A DNA stretch of 64,000 nucleotides, from the NCBI RefSeq assembly GCF_020520425.1, contig NC_079488.1, forward strand, positions 32,603,247 to 32,667,246. The letters are read 5' to 3'. The stretch is from Spinacia oleracea. Taxonomy: Eukaryota > Streptophyta > Magnoliopsida > Caryophyllales > Amaranthaceae. The notes beneath the pieces are model-generated. The model was not told the DNA's origin. It worked only from the letters and a program-made list of their open reading frames with translations, and did no database searches. This document shows positions 47,154 through 57,606 of this stretch, piece after piece (the first letter of the stretch is position 1; every line of letters begins with the position of its first letter). Made by a program: the position numbers and the translations under genes.

Positions 47154-47974
47154 TTGTTCTTATGTTGTATTTGCTTTAGATTTTGTGGGATGTGGGAATA
47201 TATTCATTGATGTTTGCTTTGCATTAAACTCGGGCAGTCTACTTTTACATATTCAAGTTAATCCAAAATGTTGCATGCATGGATGTAATTTAAGGAAATC
47301 AAACTTTTTGTCATTAGCGTGTAAGACTTGTATTAACAAAATATTTCCAGAAGTGGTATATTGTGTTGAAAAATCCAGTGTTGTTTATCTAATTTTCTGT
47401 CCAAAATTAATGTTGGTCCATTTCAAAAACCAAAAAAAAACGGGGGGAATGGGAGCTGTTGAATAATATGTTCATATTGCGCGTATCAAGTGTCGAACCT
47501 CAGACCAAAGGGGTAGCGTTGCTCTATAATAATGCAGTAACCATTGTGACGTGAGGTCGAAGCCATTGCTCTTACTGGTGGTTTAATGTACATATATTGT
47601 GGTCTGCTTAATATCCTCACCTGTTTATACAACGTTAATTAATGAAATTCCCCTTTGAATACAAACAATAATATATATATGTTTTATATAATTAAATGTA
47701 ACAAAATTAATGCAGTTAGAATATTAATTCATTTATTTCGTTCACACGTTAGTTGAACTAAAGTATGTAACACATTGGTTCATACTAAATAATTATAGAT
47801 AATTTTGAAATTCATGGTCATGGTGTTGTGCACCTATGTTGAATTGGGGACATGATTTCTACAAGTAATTAATTATCTCGTGGACTCTACATTTTATTCT
47901 GTTTACACCTTATTTGTATATATAGGTTTTTATAAACATAATATTACTCAAGTAAATCAAATTAAAGCAGAGAA
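47154..47974. other. Spacer between transposase-like and XRCC3-like genes
   Basis: No gene is seen. A frame at 47,077-47,466 overlaps the previous exon and has no domain. At about 47,485-47,560 the minus strand reads GCAACGCTACCCC and GAGGTTCGACACTTG, resembling a tRNA-derived SINE B-box region. Confidence 0.45.
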
Positions 47975-48793
47975 ATGTCAAAAGCAGTTTCAAATGAAAA
48001 AACAATTGTACAGAAAATTGCAACTAGGTGCAACGCCATTGACAGAATTATGCAAGGCGGTGTAAGTGTTGGAGAAGTGACTGAGTTGTGTGGGGAGAAT
48101 GCAACCGGTAAAACTCAACTTTGCCTGCAAACCAGTATTGCATGTCAATTACCTCCGTCTTTGGGTGGAATGTTTGGAGCTTCCATTTATATCCACTCAA
48201 TTGGTCCATTTCCTATTCGTCGTTTAACAGGTATAATGCCCCACATTTTACAATCTCCCATAAATCAAATTGATAACCCTTGTGATCATATAACAACCAA
48301 GCAAGTGGAATCCCCGCATGAATTACCTGATGTTCTTGATTGGGTTGTAAAACTGATTAAGTATTCACATAACACATGCAGGCATATCCGTTTAGTTGTT
48401 ATAGACTCAATCGCTAGTATTTGTGCTAGCCATTTTGAGAACACGGTTGAGGGGTTAGACTCACGAACACAATTATTACGTGCCATTGGATACGGCTTAC
48501 ATTCCATCGCCTCTACATACAATGTTGCTGTTATCGTTGTTAATAATGTTGTTGATGTGTTTCCAAGCGACCGTGATTCGTCTACAAACTTTATGATGTC
48601 ATCTGGTCGGAAGGTTCGGCCCGCTTTGGGGAAAGGATGGACTCGAAATATTGCAACAAGGTTGTTTTTATCCAAAGCACTTAATCCCGTCACTCAAACG
48701 TCTGATAGATTGTGTAGTGTTTTGTTATCTCCTACGCTCGAGTTAGATGCTTGTAGGTTTAAAATAACAGAGAAGGGAGTCCGAGATGAGTAA
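47975..48793 (+). CDS. XRCC3-like RecA/RAD51-family protein, intronless
   Basis: A single 272-codon exon. Walker A is GENATGKT at 40-47, preceded by AIDRIMQGGVSVGEVTELC. QLCLQTSIACQLPPSLGG and ASIYIHSIGPFPIRRL follow, a pattern specific to XRCC3 among RAD51 paralogues. Walker B is LVVID at 140-144. XRCC3 pairs with RAD51C in homologous recombination, binding strand-exchange filaments and Holliday junctions in the nucleus. The protein is shorter than Arabidopsis XRCC3 (about 304) mostly at the N terminus. The uninterrupted frame and intact ATP site suggest selection or recent origin. Absence of introns fits a retrocopy or a gene captured by a mobile element. Start ATG 47,975 was chosen as the first in frame before the conserved region. 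The gene follows the FAR1-like gene on the same strand and converges on the Ulp1-like gene, with 215 bp between the stops. Confidence 0.82.
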   Translation: MSKAVSNEKTIVQKIATRCNAIDRIMQGGVSVGEVTELCGENATGKTQLCLQTSIACQLPPSLGGMFGASIYIHSIGPFPIRRLTGIMPHILQSPINQIDNPCDHITTKQVESPHELPDVLDWVVKLIKYSHNTCRHIRLVVIDSIASICASHFENTVEGLDSRTQLLRAIGYGLHSIASTYNVAVIVVNNVVDVFPSDRDSSTNFMMSSGRKVRPALGKGWTRNIATRLFLSKALNPVTQTSDRLCSVLLSPTLELDACRFKITEKGVRDE

Positions 48794-49008
48794 ATTATGT
48801 AATTTTAAAGTGTATCCATGAATATTCCTGCTGCGTTAGTCAAAAAATGTTCGAAATGTATTCATTGTAGGAGTGCTGACGTTGTTATAAATAAATACAT
48901 ACGTTGAAAATGATCGGTCGTTAATAAAAATACCACAAATAAACCATCCAAAATAAGTAAACATAATTCCAAAATACACTCAAACAAGTATACAAAAAGT
49001 GGTCTTAT

Positions 49009-52000
49009 TCATAATGAACCAACGTTTTGGGTGATTGTGTTCAGGACCTCATCCACGCCTATGTCGTTGACGGAGCTGCCGATTAGTCGTCCGAGGATGT
49101 ATTTCCGGGCGTCCATCTCATTCTTTTGATAACACTACACGCAGATTATGATATTGTTATTATCCTCAGAGGATGTTTTTGAATAACAAGTTGTTTACAT
49201 AATAACCTTAAAAAAATTGAAGACAAATTAACATACCTCCATCCATTCCCAAGCATCTTCACACGACAACAACAAAAAAATCATACACAATAACCCTCGA
49301 TCTTCTGAACATTTTTCAGTTATTGGATCCTTTTCATATAAGACACTACTCTTAAACGCTTTATCAAAGGTCAAGACATTTGATCCATGAATTGGTTCCA
49401 GGTCGCTAAAAATCGGGCCCTGCAATAACGCTTGATTCAGTATAATATTATCTACGTGTTAATGTGTAAGATTATTTAGTTTGGAAATCACTTACAATTT
49501 TGTTCACAACGGTGTGCAAAAAACACATGTCTGTCATCGGTTTTTTTCTTGGATCAAAAGCATGGATACGAGCAGGGCTCAGTTTAGGAATTTCCCTAGT
49601 TATCCTAATCACCATCCACCGACCTTTAAACGCGATAGGAGCATATGTCTGCGCAGGTGAACCCCTCTAAAATTAGTTTACAAAAGATTAACAATTATAC
49701 TCATCGGATCCTGAATACTATCGTAAGATTTACCTTTCTCACTACATCCAAATCAATGCCCTTGTTCATGTCATATTTGATCCTATTTCCCATCATTGAT
49801 AGTGTTTCCACGTAGTCTGCCGACATGTCTTCTGACTCCATCAAGTGACTCTGCACATAACAAATTGTTAGCTACAACTGAAGCTCCAGACACCAGTTTG
49901 TATTATGGAACAACAATTACTAGACTTACCAAGTAGTCTGGATGTAGCACGTAATTGTTAAGGCCATGCATTTGAATTATTTCGCCGTTGAGAAAAGAAC
50001 ACCATGCAGACATAATCTAAAGTATTGATATACAACTCAATTAGTATGATAATAAGTTTAGTACTAGAAAAAAAAATTAAAAATTCATGTACCTCCATTG
50101 TTATTCTTCCTTTCCTTTTGAAAGCGTCGTAAAGCATTCCTCTAGTGAGCTCAATTACACCGTCTCGATACAGAACCTGGTCCCTAAATTTGTTCGCAGC
50201 GAGTAATTGTTCTGACACCTTTTGTTGTGTTGGGTCAATCCTTGTCAAAACTTTCTTATGCCCTCTGTGTCTTAGATCATCATCGGACTGTGTGTGTTCA
50301 TCACTATCTTCATCGGACTCTCCATCGTTCCTCTTCTCCTCATCGGATTCTCTGTCATCTCCATTGTTTTCATCGGGCTCTCCGTCATCTCCCTTGTCCA
50401 CACCACCATCTGTCGACTTCCCACCCTACAATTTTATTAGCGTCAGTATACTTCCAAATATAGGACACATGTTATATATTACGTGACGCATAACAAATGT
50501 TTGTGCACTGACCTCCATCCGGGAAGGCTGCCTCCGTCGTTTTGGACGTAAATTTGTTTTCAGAACCTCTGTTGGTGGTCGGGCTGCTGGACCTCCCTTC
50601 ACTTCAACTCTTCTTTTTAGCCATGGTGGTAGCTCGGACAAATTTCCAATTGGGTAAGGTTTCCCGTACACGACATCACGAACAACCTTAAACACGCACA
50701 CATCAATGTTAAGTAACTCCTTCATTTTGGAGTAATTTATAAAGGTATAAGTTTGTAGAAGAAGTGTGTTACCGGTGCGTGACCGTAAGATCCATCTGGT
50801 CCGGTGTCTCTTGATATTAAGGCATTTACCTCTTTGGTCTGCCAAGCACCGAGTCTGGGTGAATCCATCTTCCATCCTTTGATTGTTTTCGGGTAATTTA
50901 TTCTATCTAGATATGCAATATGATAATTGACATGTGAGTTGGCTATATTATGTATTATTTAAAAAATTCAACATTCAAAGCGGACTAATAATAAAACCCT
51001 TACCAACAAAACAAAGGGAGAAGCTCTTCCAGTCTCCTTCCCACGACCAACCATCCAATCGTATACGAAGCCACACCAATTCCAATCATGAGGGTTTTTT
51101 ATACATTCGTCCTTAAGAATGTGCAACAACTTTGGCGTAACAAAGTTGTATCTATTCATGCAGAAGAGACTACCGAAAGTCAGTAGTATAAAATGCCTTA
51201 AAAAGACGTGTTGATTATCGACTTCCAGTACTGCCCTGTTGAATAGCTCAGTGTAATCAATCCCAAAGTTTTGGTCGTACATGTCCTCTAACTGAATTAG
51301 CTCAGGGTCATCGAATCTCATTTTATCAAATTCTAAATGGCCCATAGGTAGCCCAGTAATCCAACCTATCATCTCCTCGTCTATGACAATGTGGTAATCA
51401 TCTCTAATATGCAACGTTTGTGCTTTCCAATCCCACTTACTTTCTAACCAAGTCATGAAATACCTATCTACCTTCGTAATTTTCAAGTCTAACACGGACC
51501 CAAAACCAGCAGCTTCAATCCAATTTTTCCTAATATCACAACAGTTACTGACCAAATCAAACACCAGACCCGGATACGCTCTCAATGCGGTGTGCTGTGA
51601 AACAAATAATTACGCCGGACTAATGTCAATTTTCTCTACATCTAATACATACACAAAATCAAAGCACTCTAATTGATATATGTGAACTTACCTGTGGCTT
51701 AGCTTTGCTCTCCCCCTTCCCCCTAGGAGGCCTACCAGGCCCACCTTCAATCCATCTCCCGATTGGTTTGGGTTTAGCAGCCCTTTGTTCATCGGTCATT
51801 GGTGGCCTCCCTCGCTTGCGGCTTCTAGGTAGTCCATTACGACGACTCCCTCGTTGGGGCTTAAATTATTTAAATTGATTTTAGTACAAATGAATTGGTA
51901 AGACAAAAAATTCAATTAACATGTACAAGTTGTGCAACCTGGGGGATATCGGTCGTTCGGTTTAGAGTGTCCCAAATTTCGTCCTATATTGTAGAAATTT

Positions 52001-52682
52001 GAATTAATTACCAGCTATATAAATTTAAAGCATGCCATTTGAGCTTGGGGGGTTATAACTAACAACATATTAAAGTTAAAGCATACCATTTGAGCTTGGG
52101 GGGGTGGGATTTCAAAAATAGTAGACCCACTTGTACCCTGATTGTCCTCAATTCCACTAAGTAATGGAGATATATCCTAATATAGATTCATACATTATTT
52201 GTTAACAATTTTTCTAATTCACAGTAAAAAAACTACCTTCATTGCACAATAATGTATAAAGATTATCAGGAAATGTGCAATACCTCATTTGACTTTTCCG
52301 ACCGTTCGCCTGTTTGCTCTACGTTTGTCTTATTCGTCTGTTTCACCGAATCGGAACGGGTTTTCCGGCGATGCTGGGTGGTGCCTTCTTCTCTAGTTTT
52401 CCGGCTACCTTGGGTGATGCCGACTTCTGGAATTTTAGGGTCAAGTTGAGATGCATCGTCTTGGTTTGTAACAGCTTGGGTTGTTGGGTCTGGCTGGGCT
52501 GTTGGGTCTGGTCCAGTTGTTGTACCAGCTTCGGTTGTTGGGTCTGACCCCACCAACTCGGACACATTCGTACCGGCGGTAACCGGGGACTCCTCCATGT
52601 CGGACAAACTAGACAGAATATCAACGCAAGTTTCAAGTACAGACTCAAAATTTGATGTTCCAGGATCTTCTTCCCTACACAT
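49009..52682 (-). CDS. Plant mobile-type domain plus degenerate Ulp1-like (C48) protease domain, 13 exons
   Basis: Exons, in transcript order: 52682-52284, 52176-52087, 51983-51939, 51859-51692, 51594-51004, about 50924-50772, 50686-50513, 50425-50093, 50016-49930, 49850-49734, 49666-49496, 49419-49237, 49134-49009. All clear introns are phase 0; the start of exon 6 could not be fixed without a frame mismatch. The product is about 877 residues. It has a Thr/Gln/Pro-rich acidic N terminus, then a basic AT-hook-like region (RKRGRPP, GRPPRGKG). A globular domain follows (GFGSVLDLKI, IDEEMIGWITGLPMG, YLDRINY) of the kind found in plant transposon-linked proteins. After an acidic linker, the C-terminal half resembles Ulp1 SUMO proteases (ITMEIMSAWCSFLNGEI, KGRWMVIRI, IHAFDPRKK, EDRGLLCMIF). 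The usual catalytic His before Trp is Arg here, so protease activity is doubtful. It converges with the XRCC3-like gene. Confidence 0.7.
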
Positions 52683-54562
52683 TAACTAACAATGAACATT
52701 ATTTTTGGAATTAAAACATCTTAAATTATAATTTTGGGTATAATGAAATGTGAAGATTTTATACAGATCCGAAACAATTAAAAACCAAATTAAATAACTA
52801 TAATTAATTGGTTGTAAAAACAATTCGAAAATGTTACCTGATTGAGTAGATTGATAGTAGTTTGGGGTTTGAAGCAGAGAAATTCAGTTCATGTAGAAGA
52901 GAGAGAAAAGGGAAAAAAAGAGACAAAAAAAAAATCAGTTTTTATAGTACCCCTATTGTTTATTATTTAACACCGGAAATAAAAAAAAAGTTAAAAAATA
53001 GTTAGCCTTGTTCTTCAAGGCGACCCAAATTAAAATTAAAAAACGTTGACCTTGTTCTTCAAGGCAACCGAAATAAAAAATTATTATACAACATTTATTA
53101 ATTAAGACCATTTATTATAAAGGGAGTTATGGGAAGTTATCTAATAAAGGTGTGTTTTTACCACTATTTAGTTATGGATACAGCTTTGCACATACAGATC
53201 AAATTAAATTGCAATACGGGCCAAGGAAAAACGAACACTAGTCACCAACAAAGTAGCATGGTCAACCTAGAAATCTAATATGGTTTGTGATTGAATGAAA
53301 TAAGTCGCAAATTTGTTAACACAAACATAAAGCACGAAAATTAGGACCCTACGGTATTCGTTAGGCGTCCACGTGCACACCAATTAGTTAACAGCTTTAA
53401 CAAATTATGTGACACATGGGTTTTGCGTTATGTGTCAACGTGCTCACCATTTTGATAGCAACTAAAACAATTCACGGATCATTGGATTCTACTACATACT
53501 TTCAACGCATGAAGTAACGCTTAACTGGCGGAGTTAGTTACCCGCATACGTAACTTCCCACGGGTAACATTCCACAATGGTTTTGCGTTATGTGTCAACG
53601 TGCTCACCAATTTGTTAGCAACTAAAACAATTCACGGATCACTGGATTCTATTACATACTTTCAACGCATGACGTAACGCTTAACTGGCGGAGTTAGCAA
53701 CCCGCATATATCGCTATTAAATACTTTCAACGTATGATGTGTAACTATAAACCACAATATCACTAGAACTTAGCTAATTATTGTGTACGAGGTCACAAAT
53801 TATTGTGTACGAGGTCACAAAGTAACGCTTAACTGGCGGAGTTAGCAACCCGCATACATAACTTCCCACGATAATTCCACTAGGGTTTTGCGTTATGTGT
53901 CAACGTGCTCACCAATTTGTTAGCAACTAAAACAATTCACGGATCACTGGACTCTATTACATAGCTAATTATTGTGTACGAGGTCACTAATTTGTTAGCC
54001 AGAACATACTATTATCGTATCGTCTAGTAATTGTGTTTAAATTATCATGGACATACAGTTATAACAGATAAGAAACTTGGATATTCACGCAATAGCGTAG
54101 TATGTGGCCAAATCCAACCTTGTATTAAACTATAAGAACTTATAATTTAACGTTATAACATAAATAACACGTGGAATTATTTATAATAACGAAATAAATA
54201 TAGATACAACCACAAAATTATACTTTATACAGACAATATCCGTTGTAATTTAATGAATCAGAAACTCCACCTAATATCACTTTTAACACTAGTAATAAAA
54301 GCCTATTCCACCTAAGTTGTCACTGTATTGGTCAGTCCCACCGCCCAACAATGTACTTGGCGGGAAACACAATATAGAGTATTAGAAATTCTGAGATAAA
54401 ACAAAAACATTAACGACAAATCCAATACATGCAAATAATATATTTCGATATTATTTTTTAAATACCATTAATAATTAAAACCAGATTAACAAAACATTGT
54501 ACAAGCAAAAATAAATTGTTGTGTAACTATACATTGACATACTTTCCCGCCAACATCAATGC
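52683..54562. other. Divergent intergenic region with repeats
   Basis: This separates the minus-strand Ulp1-like gene from the plus-strand SIM protein gene. It holds two copies of CCTTGTTCTTCAAGG, each an inverted repeat (about 53,007-53,070), and an irregular repeat of about 158 bp at 53,423-53,970. The rest, to 54,562, is AT-rich. Two AAC-type words, GGCGGGAAA and TTTCCCGCC, flank the last 200 bp. No gene is seen. Confidence 0.5.
53423..53970. repeat. Irregular tandem repeat of about 158 bp
   Basis: TTTTGCGTTATGTGTCAACG starts units at about 53,423, 53,581 and 53,885. Shared words are GTGCTCACCA, AACTAAAACAATTCACGGAT, ATACTTTCAACG and GTAACGCTTAACTGGCGGAG. The first unit also holds GTTACCCG...CGGGTAAC (53,537-53,568). 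A smaller duplication of ATTGTGTACGAGGTCACAAA lies inside the second unit. Confidence 0.85.
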
Positions 54563-54570
54563 TATATATA
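54563..54570 (+). promoter_or_regulatory. Putative TATA box of the SIM-protein gene
   Basis: TATATATA lies 89 bp upstream of ATG 54,659 in an otherwise C/A-rich leader (CATCCATAACTCATACAG, CATCTATCCACAC). Spacing is normal for plant promoters. Only sequence position supports this. Confidence 0.45.
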
Positions 54571-54658
54571 CTAATTACAACTACCATGGTTTCCATTCAT
54601 CAAATACATCCATAACTCATACAGTTAAACAACTCATCTATCCACACTATTTCGCAAT

Positions 54659-55222
54659 ATGGTGAGCACAAGGAAACAAGCATCAAAGGGAATGAAGGCA
54701 TCCGCACAAGGTGCAAACAACCCGATTAAGGTTTGCGGTAAAGGTAAATTAATCACTGTTCAAGTTCACTTACATGACTTGAAGTTCGTTTACAAAAAAA
54801 CTTACGTAACATTGGATCTCATTGCTCATTTTTGTTGTGTATCAGATGTACCACCAACACGGAAATGGTCCAAATATATGGAAGTTGAACTAAAACAAGA
54901 ACAATTTAGAATTGATTGGAGGAGGTTTATGCGCCTGTTGGTGAAACGTTTAGGTCCTTCGGAGATTTCCAAAATGCTTAGCGAACTATACTACGCACCA
55001 AATGTTAGCGAAGTCTTTATGGAGGAACGGGATTCATATCTTTTAGAGAATTTTTCGTGGCAAGATATCGAGCCAAACACAAAAGGCGAACGAGTCGTTG
55101 CTGTGGCGAAGGCGGACGACAGACTTATTAAACGTGAGCCGATAACGGAAGATACGTACGCATTAAGAGCAGGGAAACAGAAAAAAATTGTTGTGATCGA
55201 TTTAACTGATGAAACTGATTAG
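54659..55222 (+). CDS. Unknown 187-residue protein with C-terminal SUMO-interacting motif
   Basis: A single exon with a clear start context at 54,659. The N terminus is basic and Ser/Ala-rich (STRKQASKGMKAS), followed by a globular stretch (KLITVQVHLHDLKF, WSKYMEVELKQEQF, RRFMRLLVKRLGPSE). I recognise no family. The last residues KKIVVIDLTDETD (SIM core 177-182) match the hydrophobic core plus acidic flank of SUMO-interacting motifs. LIKREP (157-160) matches the psi-K-x-E consensus for SUMO attachment. Both would let the protein bind or carry SUMO, presumably in the nucleus. It lies beside an Ulp1-like gene, which makes the SUMO link more interesting. Function is inferred from motifs only. 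Confidence 0.6.
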   Translation: MVSTRKQASKGMKASAQGANNPIKVCGKGKLITVQVHLHDLKFVYKKTYVTLDLIAHFCCVSDVPPTRKWSKYMEVELKQEQFRIDWRRFMRLLVKRLGPSEISKMLSELYYAPNVSEVFMEERDSYLLENFSWQDIEPNTKGERVVAVAKADDRLIKREPITEDTYALRAGKQKKIVVIDLTDETD

Positions 55223-55648
55223 TTGATCTGAATGTTGTTTTTTAAATAATTAATGTTGGATATTATTTAAAATCCAGTGTTGTTTTTTAATTGTTCTACA
55301 GCAGTTACTGTATTGTACTTTTATTAATTAATGGAATGTTTATTGTTAAAAGTTTCTTTAATTTGTATCATTATACGTATCTCACTCAGAGTGATGAATT
55401 ACTCACTTGGTTAAACCTTTCAAACCGGTTCCAGGTGAACCCGAGCATCGATTCGAATCACAGCCCCTGTCTGTTTTGGGAATCTTTTGTACAAAAAATT
55501 ATTTTTACTATTATCTACTTTTGTGAGTTACTCAATTTGTCTTTGAAAACATCACCATCAACAAAGAAATTTCCAGAAAAACCGGTAGCACTTTTCCCCC
55601 AATTTTTTTCATAGAAAACCCTAACTTTCGCAATCTAAACCCAAAAAA
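55223..55648. other. Spacer and leader of the PB1-like gene
   Basis: No gene is seen. The 3' part (CCCCAATTTTTTTCATAG, AACCCTAACTTTCGC) reads like a short 5' leader before ATG 55,649. AAACCCTAA is a common plant leader motif. Confidence 0.45.
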
Positions 55649-57250
55649 ATGGAAAAAGTCGCTGCAAATTTGAGGTAAGATCTTCAGTTTTATTTCATTG
55701 TCATTTTTTGTTGGTTGCTCATTTAAATTGATTTCTTGTTCACTAAAATCTCCAAAAAATTGCAGCAAACAACGGAAGTATAACTACGTTTTCCTCAGCA
55801 TCTGGCATCGGGGCAAATTCGTTTTCCATCCAATCCGAAGTTACGAAAAAGGCCATAATGAGATGTATATCATTCCTAAATCTAAACTTGAATACAATTA
55901 TTTGATTTTTTTAGTTAACGCACTGGGATACGAACGATTCAAGATCTGGGTTGTTCCAGATCTAAAAAAATTTAAAAAGGAAGGAACTGTGGTAGCAGAC
56001 GCAGAGCATTTCGACGAACTGATACAGGGTTTGGGGATGGTCCAAGTAATTATCCAGCCCACAGATGACTTAGGACAAGATCTAACAATGGCCAAGAGGA
56101 AGATGTTGGTTCCTGTTGTTCATACCAGCCCAAAAAAAAAGGTAATTTTTTTGTTTCCTTTTTTATTTTGTGCACAAAAATTTGTTATGCAATTTTATTC
56201 TTGGTTATCTGCAATGTTTAGTATTTCATAAAATGTTATGCAGAATTAATTTTGGTTACCTACAATGTTTAATTTTAATTTAGTGGCAAACTGAGGAATT
56301 GTTTTTTTTATTTTTATTTTTTAGTACACAAATAAATTTGGGTTATGGAGATCTAAGTACATGATTTTATATTCTAACAGAAGCTTGGAATGAGTTGTGG
56401 TGTTAATCAATTTGCAAAACTCGTAGCAAAGTTAACAACTTACCAAAGAGAGTGGGTTGTGGATATGGGTTTCGAGGAATTACTACACATGAGGGTAATT
56501 AACATTGAACCAAAGTTCGGTTTTTGGATTACTTCAAAGTTTGATCCTGAAACATTAGAACTAAAGATAAGGGACAATTACAAGGTTAAATTAGATGAGG
56601 AAATGGTTTGTTGGGTACTAGGTTTGAAATCCGGTGAACATCTGATCAATCCTACAAGATCGGAAATGTGTGTTGATTACCACAACAAAAGGCAGGAGAA
56701 GAAAAATAAATATTATGGTGCAATCAAGGAGTCGGAGGTGTATTCACAGATTATTCAAGGTGACCCAAACGAACAAAAATTCAAAACCCAATTCCTGCTA
56801 TATGCACTAGGAACAATTCTGTGTCCCATGAGGGAATGTGGTTGGATTAGCCCGCTTCATGCAAACGTTTTAGAATATGCGACAAAGGCGAGTCATTGTA
56901 ATTGGGCAAAGTACTTTTTAGATTGGCTAGTGACTTGTGGCCAGCACCTACATACACCGGAAGAGGGTTACGGGGGATGCACCCTACTGCTACTTGTAAG
57001 TGATTATTAACCAACTTTTTCCTTGCAAATATTTTCAATCTAAATTACTAATCTGTGTAACATTTTTCAGATAATATACATCGATAGATTGGCATGCTCA
57101 AGCGTAAACCTCAATATAATACCAACTGCGTGTCGCCTACGGATGTGGGACCAACACAATGTCAACAGACTCCTGAAATACGACCAAGGACCAAATGGTG
57201 AATATGGTTTTGGTGAAGTGGATGAACAATTCACCTACGGAGATGTGTGA
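55649..57250 (+). CDS. PB1-like N-terminal domain plus plant mobile-type domain protein
   Basis: Exons 55649-55674, 55766-56141, 56381-56995 and 57071-57250 join to 398 residues. The start reads MEKVAANLS. Residues about 10-115 (YVFLSIWHRGKFVF, VNALGYERFKIWVVPD, VADAEHFDELIQGL) fit the PB1-like module seen at the N termini of plant Mutator-type proteins. Residues about 140-398 are a paralogue of exons 5-6 of the minus-strand gene at 49-52.7 kb: GFEELLHMRV with GFGSVLDLKI, LDEEMVCWVLGL with IDEEMIGWITGL, and YIDRLACS with YLDRINYP. The intron before the YIDR/YLDR exon is at the same place. Its role is unknown. Similar proteins are abundant near plant transposons. The gene is intact by eye. Confidence 0.65.
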
Positions 57251-57606
57251 TCATAGCGCAACAAGTTGGTCACTTAATCTTTATTTCATTTAGTAATGAG
57301 ACTTCATTTAATTCACTGGTTCTACATTTTTATAGTTGTACAAGTGTAATAATCGTGTTTACTTCTTATTTGTTTCGTTTTATTTTTGGGACAAATATTG
57401 TATGCCAATTACATACTCGTTTTTTTTTTTTTTGTGTGGAAATTATGTGTGACAATTAAGGGAGTATATGAATTTAAAACAAAAAGTCCAAGAATACTCA
57501 AAAACACAACGGTAATATATTTTGAATAAGAGCACTATAAATTGGAATCATTTCAGCCCATTTTTAACAAAAACACAATACACTATTCCAACAAAAATTA
57601 CAAGTC
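57251..57606. other. Spacer, no gene
   Basis: It is AT-rich with a T-run near 57,421-57,433. It is likely the 3' end of the previous gene and the leader of the next. No domain is seen in any frame. Confidence 0.5.

Noticed and set aside
47077..47466. 129-codon frame after the FAR1-like gene
   Set aside because: Overlaps the last exon in another frame, no domain, lies in the presumed 3' UTR.
47485..47560. Possible tRNA gene on the minus strand
   Set aside because: Only a B-box-like GGTTCGAC is clear; no cloverleaf with acceptor stem could be formed. Treated as SINE-like relic.
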